Source: Arachidicoccus sp. BS20 (GTDB taxonomy: Bacteria; Bacteroidota; Bacteroidia; Chitinophagales; Chitinophagaceae). From it: a DNA stretch of 64,000 bases. A program made the position numbers and the translations under genes. Positions 53,701 to 61,160 of this stretch are shown here, in pieces. The stretch lies in contig NZ_CP015971.1 of assembly GCF_001659705.1 (NCBI RefSeq), positions 2,607,029 through 2,671,028 of the forward strand, read 5' to 3'. A model generated the notes under the pieces. The model ran no database searches, was not told where the DNA came from, and saw only the letters and a program-made list of their open reading frames with translations. How positions within the stretch are numbered: position 1 is the first letter of the stretch; every line of letters starts with the position of its first letter.

Positions 53701-54329
53701 TGACCGGCAGAAACTATAGCAGGATGCAATACCACATTTACATTCGAGGTACTGCCGTTAAACAATACAGTGTCCGGTTCATATCCCACAAAACTGAACA
53801 CCACCGGACTATTTACCGGAACATCCAAAACATATTTACCATTGTTATCCGTGAAAGTACCGATTTTGGTACCCGGCACAGTTATACTTACTCCGCTAAG
53901 TATTTTAGAAGTAGTGTCTCTTACTGTTCCTATAATTGATACTTGGGGCGCACCGGTTACAGGTGCACTCTTTTTGGGTATAGCTCCGGCAGCCGGAACG
54001 GAATCCAAATCGATAAGAATGGAAAGAGGTTCATTACTCTTGATTGTTTGCCCGGGTATAGTTTTTACAACATAGCCGGCAGCCGTTACTGCAAAATCAA
54101 TATTGCCCTCCGGCAACTGATAAAAAATAAACTTTCCCTGTTTGTCCGATAAAACGGAAGAAACGGTATCGCCGTCTTTGACAGCTTTTACCTTGGCAAA
54201 GGGAATCGGGCTTAGCGACGACTTATTGCGTACAATACCGGATGCAGCTACATTCTGCTGCGCATAAAGCAGTCCGCCACCTAAGCTGAACAATAATAAT
54301 AGCAAGCCGTATTTTAGTTTTTCACTCAT
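50781..54329 (-). pseudogene. SusC/RagA TonB-dependent transporter interrupted by one in-frame TGA
   Basis: TonB-linked outer-membrane glycan transporter. The frame from ATG 54329 runs 634 codons to a TGA at 52425-52427 and then continues in the same frame, with no further stop, to 50781 (about 1,182 codons). Translation across the stop reads NNQYKLS, stop, LNSQPGQAASN. Domains: signal peptide, one carboxypeptidase-D-like domain (about 28-110), a second (about 131-210), the plug with GQRQTKESVTGAVTSV near 220 and LKDASATALYGSRGANGVLL near 315, then the barrel, ending NVGINLTL. There is no STN domain although a FecR gene precedes it. A nonsense mutation, a sequencing error or readthrough are the options. 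A GTG at 52238 could start a separate barrel fragment, which would not insert as a channel. Confidence 0.85.
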
Positions 54330-54664
54330 AAGGGATTTTTTAATCTTTCTTGAACAAATTATTAATACGTTAATAATAGTATTACGAAAGATTTAACCCT
54401 TTTACCCTAATCGGTGTGAAAAAATATTTAAGTTTTTTTTGAAAACTACAAATTATATAAAATAATTATTATGTGATAGTGAGATAATTTGTTAATACAG
54501 GTTTTGTTTAAAGGGTGGTATAAAGCAGATTCTTTTTGGCGTTGCAATAACTCATCAAAATATTCTTATACATTAATTTTATGGTTAGTTATTGGTCATT
54601 GCTGAGCCAAGACCAATAACGGCGGAAAACCACTCTAAGAAAGTTCCATTTTGTACACAAAAAA
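54330..54664. other. 335-bp intergenic region between susC and fecR
   Basis: Strongly AT-rich near susC. It holds the hairpin at 54588-54620 and should hold the promoter read by the locus ECF sigma factor. I see no TAnnTTTG box facing susC, which is consistent with a different sigma factor, and no small gene. Confidence 0.5.
54588..54620 (-). terminator. Perfect 10-bp hairpin after fecR (terminator or attenuator)
   Basis: GTTATTGGTC and GACCAATAAC pair perfectly around a 13-nt loop, 45 bp beyond the fecR stop. There is no run of T after the stem on the minus strand, so a simple intrinsic terminator is doubtful; it may be an mRNA stabiliser or a Rho-linked stop. Confidence 0.4.
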
Positions 54665-55720
54665 TTACCGCAAAGTAAATACTCTGACTGCAGAAGTGCT
54701 GTCAACAGAAAGCTTCATGCCGTTCATAAGCGAAATATTTTCCAAAATACTTTCGACAGATTCTTTATCATACAGCGTTCCTACAAATCTTACCTGAGCA
54801 ATACTATTTTCCGGATAAATAATTTTGACACGATATTTCTCTGCCAAATAATTTAAAACCTCCGCCAGGCTTCTATCGTCAAATTGTTTGTACTTTTCAA
54901 CAGAAACAGCTCTTGGCTTATTATTTAAAGCTACATCTTCTTCAAATGTATTCTTCGTTCTGTCAAACAGTATTGTTTTACCGGGCAGCATATAATATAT
55001 TTTGTGACTTGTCGAAGAATCTGCTTGTGTAGAACGTACCAATATTTTGCCTTCAATCAGTTTTACAGATATTTTATTTCCATTGGAGTTTACTTTAAAC
55101 TCTGTTCCCAACGCCGTTGTAGCAACTTCATTGCAAAAGACGGTAAAGGGTCTTTTGGCATCCTTGGCTACTTTAAAAACAGCGGTTCCTACAAGAAATA
55201 TATCACGCTTTTCAATATCAAAATTTTCCTTATAGCTTATTTTACCTCCTGCAAACAGTTGAACACGGGAACTATCGGGCAGGGTTATATATTCTGTTTT
55301 GTCCGAAAGATTTTCCCTGGTTATTATTGGAACCTCGTGCTTAATATTTATTGGCGGTGGCGTATTTAATACCTCGTTTACATTTTTCGAAGCAATAATT
55401 CTTTGTTTTCCGATTTTATTTTGACCCATGAAAAAGAATAGCAGAATACAGGCGGCAGTTGCAGCAACAGTAAAGTATATACGTTTAAATGTTGCCTTGC
55501 TTTTTTGTGGGTGGGAAGTATCCGAAAAGTTATCTGATGAAATCTTTTCATTACCGGGTGTTTGTTTTATAGTTGACAGAAATATATTCCATTCGTCTTC
55601 CGAAAAATATTCCAAAAATTCAGACGGATGATTTTTCAGATATCGATAAATCTCTGTCTTTTCCTCGTCGGAGCAATGTTCGTTTTCGCTGAAATATTTT
55701 TTAATTAATTTCTCTACCAC
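54665..55720 (-). CDS. FecR family anti-sigma factor
   Basis: A 351-residue inner-membrane regulator. The cytoplasmic N-terminus (about 1-85) holds the sigma-binding part (SDEEKTEIYRYLKNHPSEF). One TM follows at about 87-108 (IYFTVAATAACILLFFFMG). The periplasmic FecR domain has LPDSSRVQLFAGGKISYKEN near 148, GTAVFKVAKDAKRPFTVF near 178 and TTALGTEFKVN near 203. The C-terminal DUF4974 domain has FDDRSLAEVLNYLAEKY near 278. It would hold the adjacent ECF sigma factor until SusC signals substrate. It lies 118 bp downstream of the sigma gene in the same direction. Confidence 0.93.
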   Translation of the reverse strand: MVEKLIKKYFSENEHCSDEEKTEIYRYLKNHPSEFLEYFSEDEWNIFLSTIKQTPGNEKISSDNFSDTSHPQKSKATFKRIYFTVAATAACILLFFFMGQNKIGKQRIIASKNVNEVLNTPPPINIKHEVPIITRENLSDKTEYITLPDSSRVQLFAGGKISYKENFDIEKRDIFLVGTAVFKVAKDAKRPFTVFCNEVATTALGTEFKVNSNGNKISVKLIEGKILVRSTQADSSTSHKIYYMLPGKTILFDRTKNTFEEDVALNNKPRAVSVEKYKQFDDRSLAEVLNYLAEKYRVKIIYPENSIAQVRFVGTLYDKESVESILENISLMNGMKLSVDSTSAVRVFTLR

Positions 55721-55838
55721 AAAACAAAAGTATTTAATTGTAAAACGTTTTCAAAAGCTCATTTATAGAAAACGGAAGAAATTTTTATCCGAAAAAGTTT
55801 TTTATAAAACAAAAATAATGTATATTAAAAAGGACACA

Positions 55839-56387
55839 TTATTTGACAAAAAAGAACAACAAAACAAAAAGTACGTTGAGGTATGGCTCTAATTGTTTTC
55901 TTGCAAGTTCCAAATGCTTATTTACCGTTTTAACGGAGATTGATAATGTGCACGCAATTTCTTTATAGCTGAAATGTTGTATTCTCAAATTGAACACTTT
56001 TTGCCTCATGGGCGGCATTTGTTTCAGAATGTCTTCTAAAATTCTTTTGGCATTATAACCATTAATCAATTCGTTTCCGGATGTTTTTTCCATTTCTCTG
56101 CTTTCGGCAAATGAATTGATTTTGATTCTTTCCTTCTCTGTTTTTCTCAACACATCTATCAGCGTCGATTTTGCCATCTGAAATATCTGGGCTCCCATCG
56201 GAACATCGTTTTTCAGCTCTTCCCGAGATTTCCACAACTTAATAAAAGTCATTTGTACTACCTCATTTGCATAAAACTCCGAGTTGGTTTTCATGTAAAT
56301 AAAATCGTACAGTTTGGCACTGTAATCGTTATACATTTGGTTAAAAAAAGTAAGGTCATTTGTTTTAAGCTTAATAATGGTATTCAT
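55839..56387 (-). CDS. ECF sigma factor (RpoE-like, Bacteroidota FecI type)
   Basis: A 182-residue sigma-70 family factor without region 1 or 3. Region 2 spans FNQMYNDYSAKLYDFIYMK near 15 and VVQMTFIKLWKSREEL near 44. Region 4 has FNLRIQHFSYKEIACTLSIS near 130 and VKTVNKHLELARKQL, the helix-turn-helix. The last residues (LNVLFVLLFFFVK) form an unusual hydrophobic tail that could touch the membrane near FecR. It should direct polymerase to the susC promoter. A LacI-like site lies 136 bp upstream. Confidence 0.94.
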   Translation of the reverse strand: MNTIIKLKTNDLTFFNQMYNDYSAKLYDFIYMKTNSEFYANEVVQMTFIKLWKSREELKNDVPMGAQIFQMAKSTLIDVLRKTEKERIKINSFAESREMEKTSGNELINGYNAKRILEDILKQMPPMRQKVFNLRIQHFSYKEIACTLSISVKTVNKHLELARKQLEPYLNVLFVLLFFFVK

Positions 56388-56522
56388 TGTCTGGTTACCG
56401 AAATTTACAAGTTAAGAAAATGGCTATCGGGTCTCTACCTTGTTATTATTATAACAACAATTACAAGTGAAACAAAACTATAATAAAATACAACCAACTA
56501 ACACCCATAAACAAAATTTGAG

Positions 56523-56538
56523 CAAACGATTGTGTAGC
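56523..56538. promoter_or_regulatory. LacI-like operator between the ECF sigma gene and the HAD gene
   Basis: CAAACGATTGTGTAGC, identical to 45988-46003. It lies 136 bp upstream of the sigma factor start and 133 bp upstream of the divergent HAD gene, so either or both could be controlled. Confidence 0.6.
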
Positions 56539-56658
56539 CGGATTTCTCAAAAAATCTCCTACATACATGGAACAAGGCACATAACATTGATAAATTTTTT
56601 AATGTGTAAAGTAGTCGGCAGATTCGTATTCTTCATTAACAACCTTCCCGCTTTTCTC

Positions 56659-56666
56659 TATATTTG
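56659..56666 (+). promoter_or_regulatory. -7 box (TATATTTG) directly before the HAD gene
   Basis: TATATTTG ends four bases before the ATG at 56671, so the transcript would be leaderless or nearly so. No -33 TTTG is visible at 17-23 bp. Confidence 0.45.
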
Positions 56667-56670
56667 TCCC

Positions 56671-57216
56671 ATGATAAATAAAGAATGGACGCTGTTTCTC
56701 GACCGCGACGGCGTATTAAATAAAGATGTAGTTAATGGCATAGGTTATGTAATAGGCGTGGAAAATATGAATGTATTGCCGGGCGTGCCGGAAGCCATGC
56801 AAAAACTATCTTTACTTTTCGGAACCATCGTCATCTGCACCAACCAACGAAGTATCGGCAAAGGACTTTTGTCCCTGGAAGAATTTCACAGGATGAACGA
56901 AAAAATGTTAAGCGTGCTTGAGCCCGCCGGCGGAAGAATCGACAAAATATATTTTGCCCCCGATTTGGAAGACGATGCTTTTAACCGCAAACCCAAACCC
57001 GGTATGGCTTTGCAGGCGAAGCAGGATTTTCCGCATATCGATTTTTCCAAAAGCGTAATGGTGGGAAACAACCTCAGCGATATGCAATTTGCACGCAATG
57101 CCGGTATTAACGAAACCGTTTTTGTAACGACAACAATCCCTGACGTTCCGTACCCGAATCCTCTGATTGATAAAAAATTCGACAGTTTGAAAGCCTATGC
57201 CGACAGCCTTGGATAA
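56671..57216 (+). CDS. HAD-IIIA family phosphatase, GmhB-like
   Basis: A 181-residue cytoplasmic HAD hydrolase. Motif I is LFLDRDGVLN at residues 8-17 (nucleophile and acid Asp). Motif II is TIVICTNQRSIGKG near 50. The Lys of motif III lies in NRKPKPGMA near 107 and motif IV is VMVGNNLSDMQFARNAG near 130. The nearest family is D-glycero-D-manno-heptose-1,7-bisphosphate phosphatase of LPS heptose synthesis. The Cys/His zinc loop of classical GmhB, expected before RKPKPGM, is missing here (APDLEDDAFN), so the substrate may differ (histidinol-phosphate-type or another sugar phosphate). The ATG at 56671 was chosen over an extension to 56467 with no family resemblance. Confidence 0.85.
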   Translation: MINKEWTLFLDRDGVLNKDVVNGIGYVIGVENMNVLPGVPEAMQKLSLLFGTIVICTNQRSIGKGLLSLEEFHRMNEKMLSVLEPAGGRIDKIYFAPDLEDDAFNRKPKPGMALQAKQDFPHIDFSKSVMVGNNLSDMQFARNAGINETVFVTTTIPDVPYPNPLIDKKFDSLKAYADSLG

Positions 57217-57257
57217 ATATAAGGATAAAATAAAATTTTTAAATATTGAATATTTAT

Positions 57258-57265
57258 TATTTTTG
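57258..57265 (+). promoter_or_regulatory. -7 box (TATTTTTG) for mscL
   Basis: TATTTTTG matches TAnnTTTG 41 bp before the mscL ATG, giving a leader of roughly 35 nt. The -33 element is not clear. Confidence 0.45.
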
Positions 57266-57306
57266 AAATGAATAACCTATTTCATCCACCCGCAAAAAAT
57301 TAAAAC

Positions 57307-57738
57307 ATGGGATTCGCAAAAGAATTTAAAGAATTTGCCGTAAAAGGCAACGCCATTGACCTTGCAGTAGGCGTTATCATCGGCGGTGCATTCGGCACTA
57401 TCGTTACCAGTGTAATTAACGATTTAATTATGCCCGTCGTAGGCGCAATCATCGGCAAGCCCGATTTCAGCAGCTTGTACATCGTATTGAAGGGCAATGT
57501 ACCACCCGGGACAAAACTGGAAGAGGCACGCAAAATTGCCGACACATCCATCTTTGCTTACGGAAATTTCATTACGGTTGCCATTAATTTCTTATTGCTG
57601 GCTTTGGTTGTGTTTTTCCTGGTTAGAGCTATCAACAAAATGAAAAAAGCGCCGGCACCGGTTGATGCAGCACCACCTGCTCCAACTCCTACAGAAGCGC
57701 TGCTTACTGAAATCAGAGACGCGCTGAAAAGCAAATAA
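57307..57738 (+). CDS. mscL: Large-conductance mechanosensitive channel MscL
   Basis: A 143-residue inner-membrane channel that opens under membrane tension to release solutes during osmotic downshock. The N-terminal amphipathic helix MGFAKEFKEFAVKGNAIDLA leads into TM1 (AVGVIIGGAFGTIVTSVIND, about 20-40), the most conserved MscL segment. A short periplasmic loop (VLKGNVPPGTKLEEARK) follows. TM2 is FITVAINFLLLALVVFFLV near 80-98. The cytoplasmic tail begins RAINKMKK and has a Pro/Ala linker before a terminal helix (TEALLTEIRDALKSK). Slightly longer than the E. coli protein because of that linker. An intrinsic terminator follows. Confidence 0.97.
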   Translation: MGFAKEFKEFAVKGNAIDLAVGVIIGGAFGTIVTSVINDLIMPVVGAIIGKPDFSSLYIVLKGNVPPGTKLEEARKIADTSIFAYGNFITVAINFLLLALVVFFLVRAINKMKKAPAPVDAAPPAPTPTEALLTEIRDALKSK

Positions 57739-57764
57739 CTTATTATCATTATATCGTACTTTCG

Positions 57765-57805
57765 CAAAATCCCGGAACAAAATATTTTCGGGATTTTGTT
57801 TTTCT
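57765..57805 (+). terminator. Rho-independent terminator after mscL
   Basis: Perfect 10-bp stem CAAAATCCCG/CGGGATTTTG with a 14-nt loop followed by TTTTTCTGTTT. It lies 27 bp after the mscL stop and ends about 20 bp before the scpA start. Confidence 0.85.
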
Positions 57806-57824
57806 GTTTAAAAATTAAAAACAT

Positions 57825-58637
57825 TTGAGTCAGGATACTTTTCAGATAAAACTGCCGCAGTTTGAAGGTCCGTTCGACCTCTTGCTTTTCTTTATCGAAA
57901 GAGACGAGCTGGATATTTACAATATCCCCATTACAAAAATTACCAACGATTTTCTTGATTATATCCATCATCAGGAACATCTGAACATTGAACTAAGCAG
58001 CGAATTTATTCTGTTTATTTCCACGCTTATGCGCATCAAAGCAAAGATGCTTTTGCCAAGAAAAGAAGTGGACGCGCAGGGCAATGAAATAGACCCGCGC
58101 CAGGAACTTGTAGATAAAATTCTCGAATACAAAAAATTCAAAGAAGCGGCGCAGGAACTCGCTTTGAAAGAATCGCTTCGCCAGATGATGCAGAAGCGCG
58201 GCAACCTGCAAAAAGAACTAACCCAAATAGGCGAAGAAGCCGCCGAAGGAACTGAAATTCAAACTGTCAATCTGTACAAACTGATGAAAACGTTTGAAAA
58301 GGTAATGCAGCGCCTGCATGATAGAAACAATAAACCCGTTCACACCGTTATCCGCTACAACCACACAATGGAAGGCAGCCGCGAATATGTTTTAACCGAA
58401 GTGAAGAATGCGCAATCGCTTTCGTTTGAAAAAATATTTTCGGTATGTGAAGACAGGATTCACGCGCTGTTTCTCTTTCTTTCTCTGCTTGAGCTATCGC
58501 AAATGCGCTTTATGACTTTACGGGTGGGCGAAGGCAGAAATAATTTCATTATCGAATGGAACAACAACCGCGACGAAGAAATTGCCGGAACAAACATCAA
58601 CGACAATTTTGACAATACAGGCTTTTCGGACAATTAA
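57825..58637 (+). CDS. scpA: Segregation and condensation protein A (ScpA)
   Basis: Kleisin subunit of the SMC-ScpAB condensin that organises and segregates the chromosome. The N-terminal family hallmark KLPQFEGPFDLLLFFIERDE is at residues 9-28, followed by LDIYNIPITKITNDFL. The middle helices (LIRIKAKMLLPR-like, STLMRIKAKMLLPRKE) and the C-terminal winged helix (FLFLSLLELSQMRF near 220) complete the protein at 270 residues, a normal length. The start is TTG at 57825: an in-frame TAA nine bases upstream rules out any earlier start and no ATG precedes the conserved region. A terminator follows at 58660. scpB is not in this window. Confidence 0.94.
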   Translation: MSQDTFQIKLPQFEGPFDLLLFFIERDELDIYNIPITKITNDFLDYIHHQEHLNIELSSEFILFISTLMRIKAKMLLPRKEVDAQGNEIDPRQELVDKILEYKKFKEAAQELALKESLRQMMQKRGNLQKELTQIGEEAAEGTEIQTVNLYKLMKTFEKVMQRLHDRNNKPVHTVIRYNHTMEGSREYVLTEVKNAQSLSFEKIFSVCEDRIHALFLFLSLLELSQMRFMTLRVGEGRNNFIIEWNNNRDEEIAGTNINDNFDNTGFSDN

Positions 58638-58659
58638 TGTTTCCCCTTAGCATATTTGT

Positions 58660-58690
58660 AAAGCGCTTTTAATAAAGGCGCTTTTTTATT
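58660..58690 (+). terminator. Rho-independent terminator after scpA
   Basis: Stem AAAGCGC/GCGCTTT with an 11-nt loop, followed by TTTTATTTTA. It lies 22 bp after the scpA stop. Confidence 0.8.
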
Positions 58691-58845
58691 TTAAAAATTT
58701 TTATCCAAAATATTTATGGAAAATTCTCTTTTTATCATCTTATAAAGGAACAGGGTTGCAACCGTTTTTGTTCGAAGCATTATTACACAGACTAAAAAAT
58801 TGTGTGATAGTCTAATTATTTAATTAATAAACTAAAAAGAACAAA

Positions 58846-59691
58846 ATGGAAGCAGCTAAAATTTTGCAGACATCTCTGCTCGACATTGTTTTTGAAAACA
58901 GAAACAAATCCTACGGCGCTTACGCATTACGCAAAAATTACCGCAAACAACTCATGTTTGCCATGGCAATTACAATAGCAATAGTTGCCGCATTTTTATT
59001 CATCGCACTGCGTAGCCCAAAACACATAGCAACACACGTACCGCTTCGCGGAACAGTAGTAACCATTGCACCTTTGCCGCAAGTAAAGCCACTTAAAAAG
59101 AAAAAAGTCGTAGTGCCGAAACCACCAAAATCCGAAGCAGCGCCCAAAATCAAAATGACCCAGCTCACTAAAATTGTAGTTGCACCGGACAAAGATGTTA
59201 CAGTTGCACCGCCACGCCAGGACGAAAAACTAACTATCGGACCCATAACACAGAATGGGAAAAATGCTAAAGGGTTGCTCTCTGCGCCACCCGAAGTAAA
59301 AGGCATTGGCGGCAACGGCAAAGGGCTTACTAACGCTGCCGGCGACGGCGACGAAGAAAGCGAGTTTCATACCATAGAAATAGAGGCAAAGTTTCCCGGC
59401 GGCGATGAAGCGTGGCACAAATATTTATTAAGCCATCTAAGGGAAAATGTTCCCGTAGATAATGGCGCGCCGGCTGGCTTATACGCTATTACGGTCTCTT
59501 TTCTCGTAAGTACGGACGGAAGTATTTCGGACGTGAAAGCAGTGAATCCGCCCAACCCCGACTATGGTGCGGCAGCTGAAGCCGTGCGTGTAATTGAACG
59601 CGGACCCAACTGGATTCCCGCCATGCAAAACGGAAGAAGAGTAGCGATTCGTCAAACACAGCGAATTATTTTCCAGGTTCATCAGGATTGA
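58846..59691 (+). CDS. TonB family energy-transducing protein
   Basis: A 281-residue inner-membrane protein that spans the periplasm to energise TonB-dependent transporters. Short cytoplasmic start with the FENRNKSYGAYALRKNY motif (16-32) common in Bacteroidota TonB proteins. One TM at about 36-60 (FAMAITIAIVAAFLFIALR) and a Pro/Lys linker (LPQVKPLKKKKVVVPKPPK, about 80-98) follow. The C-terminal TonB domain (about 180-281) has AKFPGGDEAWHKYL, FLVSTDGSISDVKAVN and WIPAMQNGRRVAIRQTQRI. exbB/exbD are not adjacent, so this may be an orphan or serve a remote complex. It could serve the SusC of this window; that link is only by proximity. Confidence 0.9.
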   Translation: MEAAKILQTSLLDIVFENRNKSYGAYALRKNYRKQLMFAMAITIAIVAAFLFIALRSPKHIATHVPLRGTVVTIAPLPQVKPLKKKKVVVPKPPKSEAAPKIKMTQLTKIVVAPDKDVTVAPPRQDEKLTIGPITQNGKNAKGLLSAPPEVKGIGGNGKGLTNAAGDGDEESEFHTIEIEAKFPGGDEAWHKYLLSHLRENVPVDNGAPAGLYAITVSFLVSTDGSISDVKAVNPPNPDYGAAAEAVRVIERGPNWIPAMQNGRRVAIRQTQRIIFQVHQD

Positions 59692-59721
59692 TTAAAAGGC
59701 TATTAAAATTGGAAATAATTA

Positions 59722-59863
59722 TAACCACATAGAAACATAGTTTTTGTATAGATGACCGTAGCGAAAGATAAAGTTGCACACAATAGATTTTCTGCCTGTT
59801 TACATAATAAACACATCCCTACTTCTTATGCTTCGGCTAAATGTCTATGTCGCTATGCGGTTA
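59722..59863. repeat. AACCACATAG-bounded palindromic element, copy 1
   Basis: 142 bp. The left end TAACCACATAGAAACATAG pairs with a degenerate right end, CTATGTCGCTATGCGGTTA. Inside, tagatgaccgtagcgaaagataaagttgcacac matches copy 2 (in runs). It lies between tonB and corA. Confidence 0.7.
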
Positions 59864-59873
59864 AATATTATTT

Positions 59874-60959
59874 CTAAAACCAACCTCTTTTTTTAAAAAC
59901 ATAAATCATCCAAATCGGGATGAGCAACATCGCCGCCGCGCAAACATAGAAGCCATAAGGGTCGTGGAGAAACGGCATTTGCGAAAAGTTCATCCCGAAT
60001 ATGCCGCCAAGCACAGCCGCCGGTGCAAGCAGGCAGGTAACAACTGCCATCACTTTCATAGACTCGTTCATCTTCAGGTTCGCCTGATTCATGTGTAAGT
60101 CTTGCAGGTTTGCCATACCTTCGCGATAGTTTTCGACCATTTCCGTTGCCTGAAAAATATGGTCGTAAATGTCTTTTAAGTAACGCAAGGTTCGTTTATC
60201 AAACAGTTCGTTTTCATTTTTATTCAGGCTGCTGATAACGTCGCGTGCGGCATATATCGTTCTGCGGAAAACAAGCAATTCTTTCCGTAAAAACAAAATG
60301 AACGGCATACTTATTCTGGATAAATCGTGTATGGTTTGGTCTTCTGCTTTTTCCACTTTTTCGGCAAACACATCCATCGCAATAAAGTAATCATCTACAA
60401 TAGCATCGAGCAAAGCGTAATATAAAAAATCTGCACCGTATTGCTGCATTTTATTTGCTTTATTGCGCAATCGCTGGCGTACTTTGTCGAAAGAATCTTT
60501 CTCGGCTTCATCCTGAAAAGTAAGCACAAAATTTTTGCCGAGTATCAGGGAAATTTGTTCTTTGTTCAACACATCTTTTTCTTCGCTGTATGAGAGCATG
60601 AACATAAGGCAATAAACAAAATTGTCAAACATATCCGACTTGGAACGCTGACCGATGCTTAAAATATCTTCTTCAATCAAAGGGTCAATCTGAAATATGG
60701 CGCAAAGCGATTTTACGTCGGTGCGGCGCAAGCCGTCAATATTTATCCAGATATTTTTTGAAGAATTGATGAACTGGCTGCATTCATTTATTTCATTCAA
60801 ATGATATTCATTTACAGTTTGGCTGTCATACTCAAACACAGTAATGACGGACTTTTCCGCGTCTTGACGCAATTCATTATCCGTCGGATTCATATAGCGG
60901 AATTGATGCGACGATTTATTTTTCCAAAGATTGTAAAAAGAAAATTTTGTGCTGCTCAT
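59874..60959 (-). CDS. corA: Magnesium/cobalt transporter CorA
   Basis: A 361-residue inner-membrane channel for divalent cations. A long cytoplasmic funnel domain (about 1-290) with a coiled-coil helix (ENYREGMANLQDLHMNQANL near 280) leads to TM1 (MAVVTCLLAPAAVLGGIFG). The diagnostic GMN is in FGMNFSQMP near 326, then TM2 (YVCAAAMLLIPIWMIYVF) and the basic end KKRGWF. The fit is full length. Two copies of a palindromic element flank the gene, one after its stop and one before its start. Confidence 0.95.
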   Translation of the reverse strand: MSSTKFSFYNLWKNKSSHQFRYMNPTDNELRQDAEKSVITVFEYDSQTVNEYHLNEINECSQFINSSKNIWINIDGLRRTDVKSLCAIFQIDPLIEEDILSIGQRSKSDMFDNFVYCLMFMLSYSEEKDVLNKEQISLILGKNFVLTFQDEAEKDSFDKVRQRLRNKANKMQQYGADFLYYALLDAIVDDYFIAMDVFAEKVEKAEDQTIHDLSRISMPFILFLRKELLVFRRTIYAARDVISSLNKNENELFDKRTLRYLKDIYDHIFQATEMVENYREGMANLQDLHMNQANLKMNESMKVMAVVTCLLAPAAVLGGIFGMNFSQMPFLHDPYGFYVCAAAMLLIPIWMIYVFKKRGWF

Positions 60960-60993
60960 AAATTAAGTTTATGAAAAGATACCAACGAAAATT

Positions 60994-61153
60994 AACCACA
61001 TAGAAACATAGTTTCATAGATGAACGAAGCGAATAATAAAGTTGCACACCAGCGTTTCATCTTCGATGAAACTACTATGATTGGCTTTTATTTAAATATC
61101 AAACAAGTTTCAATTCTTACTTCTACAATTAAATTCTATGTGTCTATGTGGTT
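60994..61153. repeat. AACCACATAG-bounded palindromic element, copy 2
   Basis: 160 bp with terminal inverted repeats AACCACATAGAAACATAG (60994) and CTATGTGTCTATGTGGTT (61136), 17 of 18 paired. An inner hairpin, GTTTCATCttcGATGAAAC, is also present. It separates corA from rodA. No reading frame inside. Confidence 0.8.
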
Positions 61154-61160
61154 TGTTTAA

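Noticed and set aside
56467-56670. Upstream extension of the HAD phosphatase frame
   Set aside because: The extra 68 codons precede the conserved first beta strand, overlap the LacI-like site and -7 box, and resemble no HAD N-terminus.
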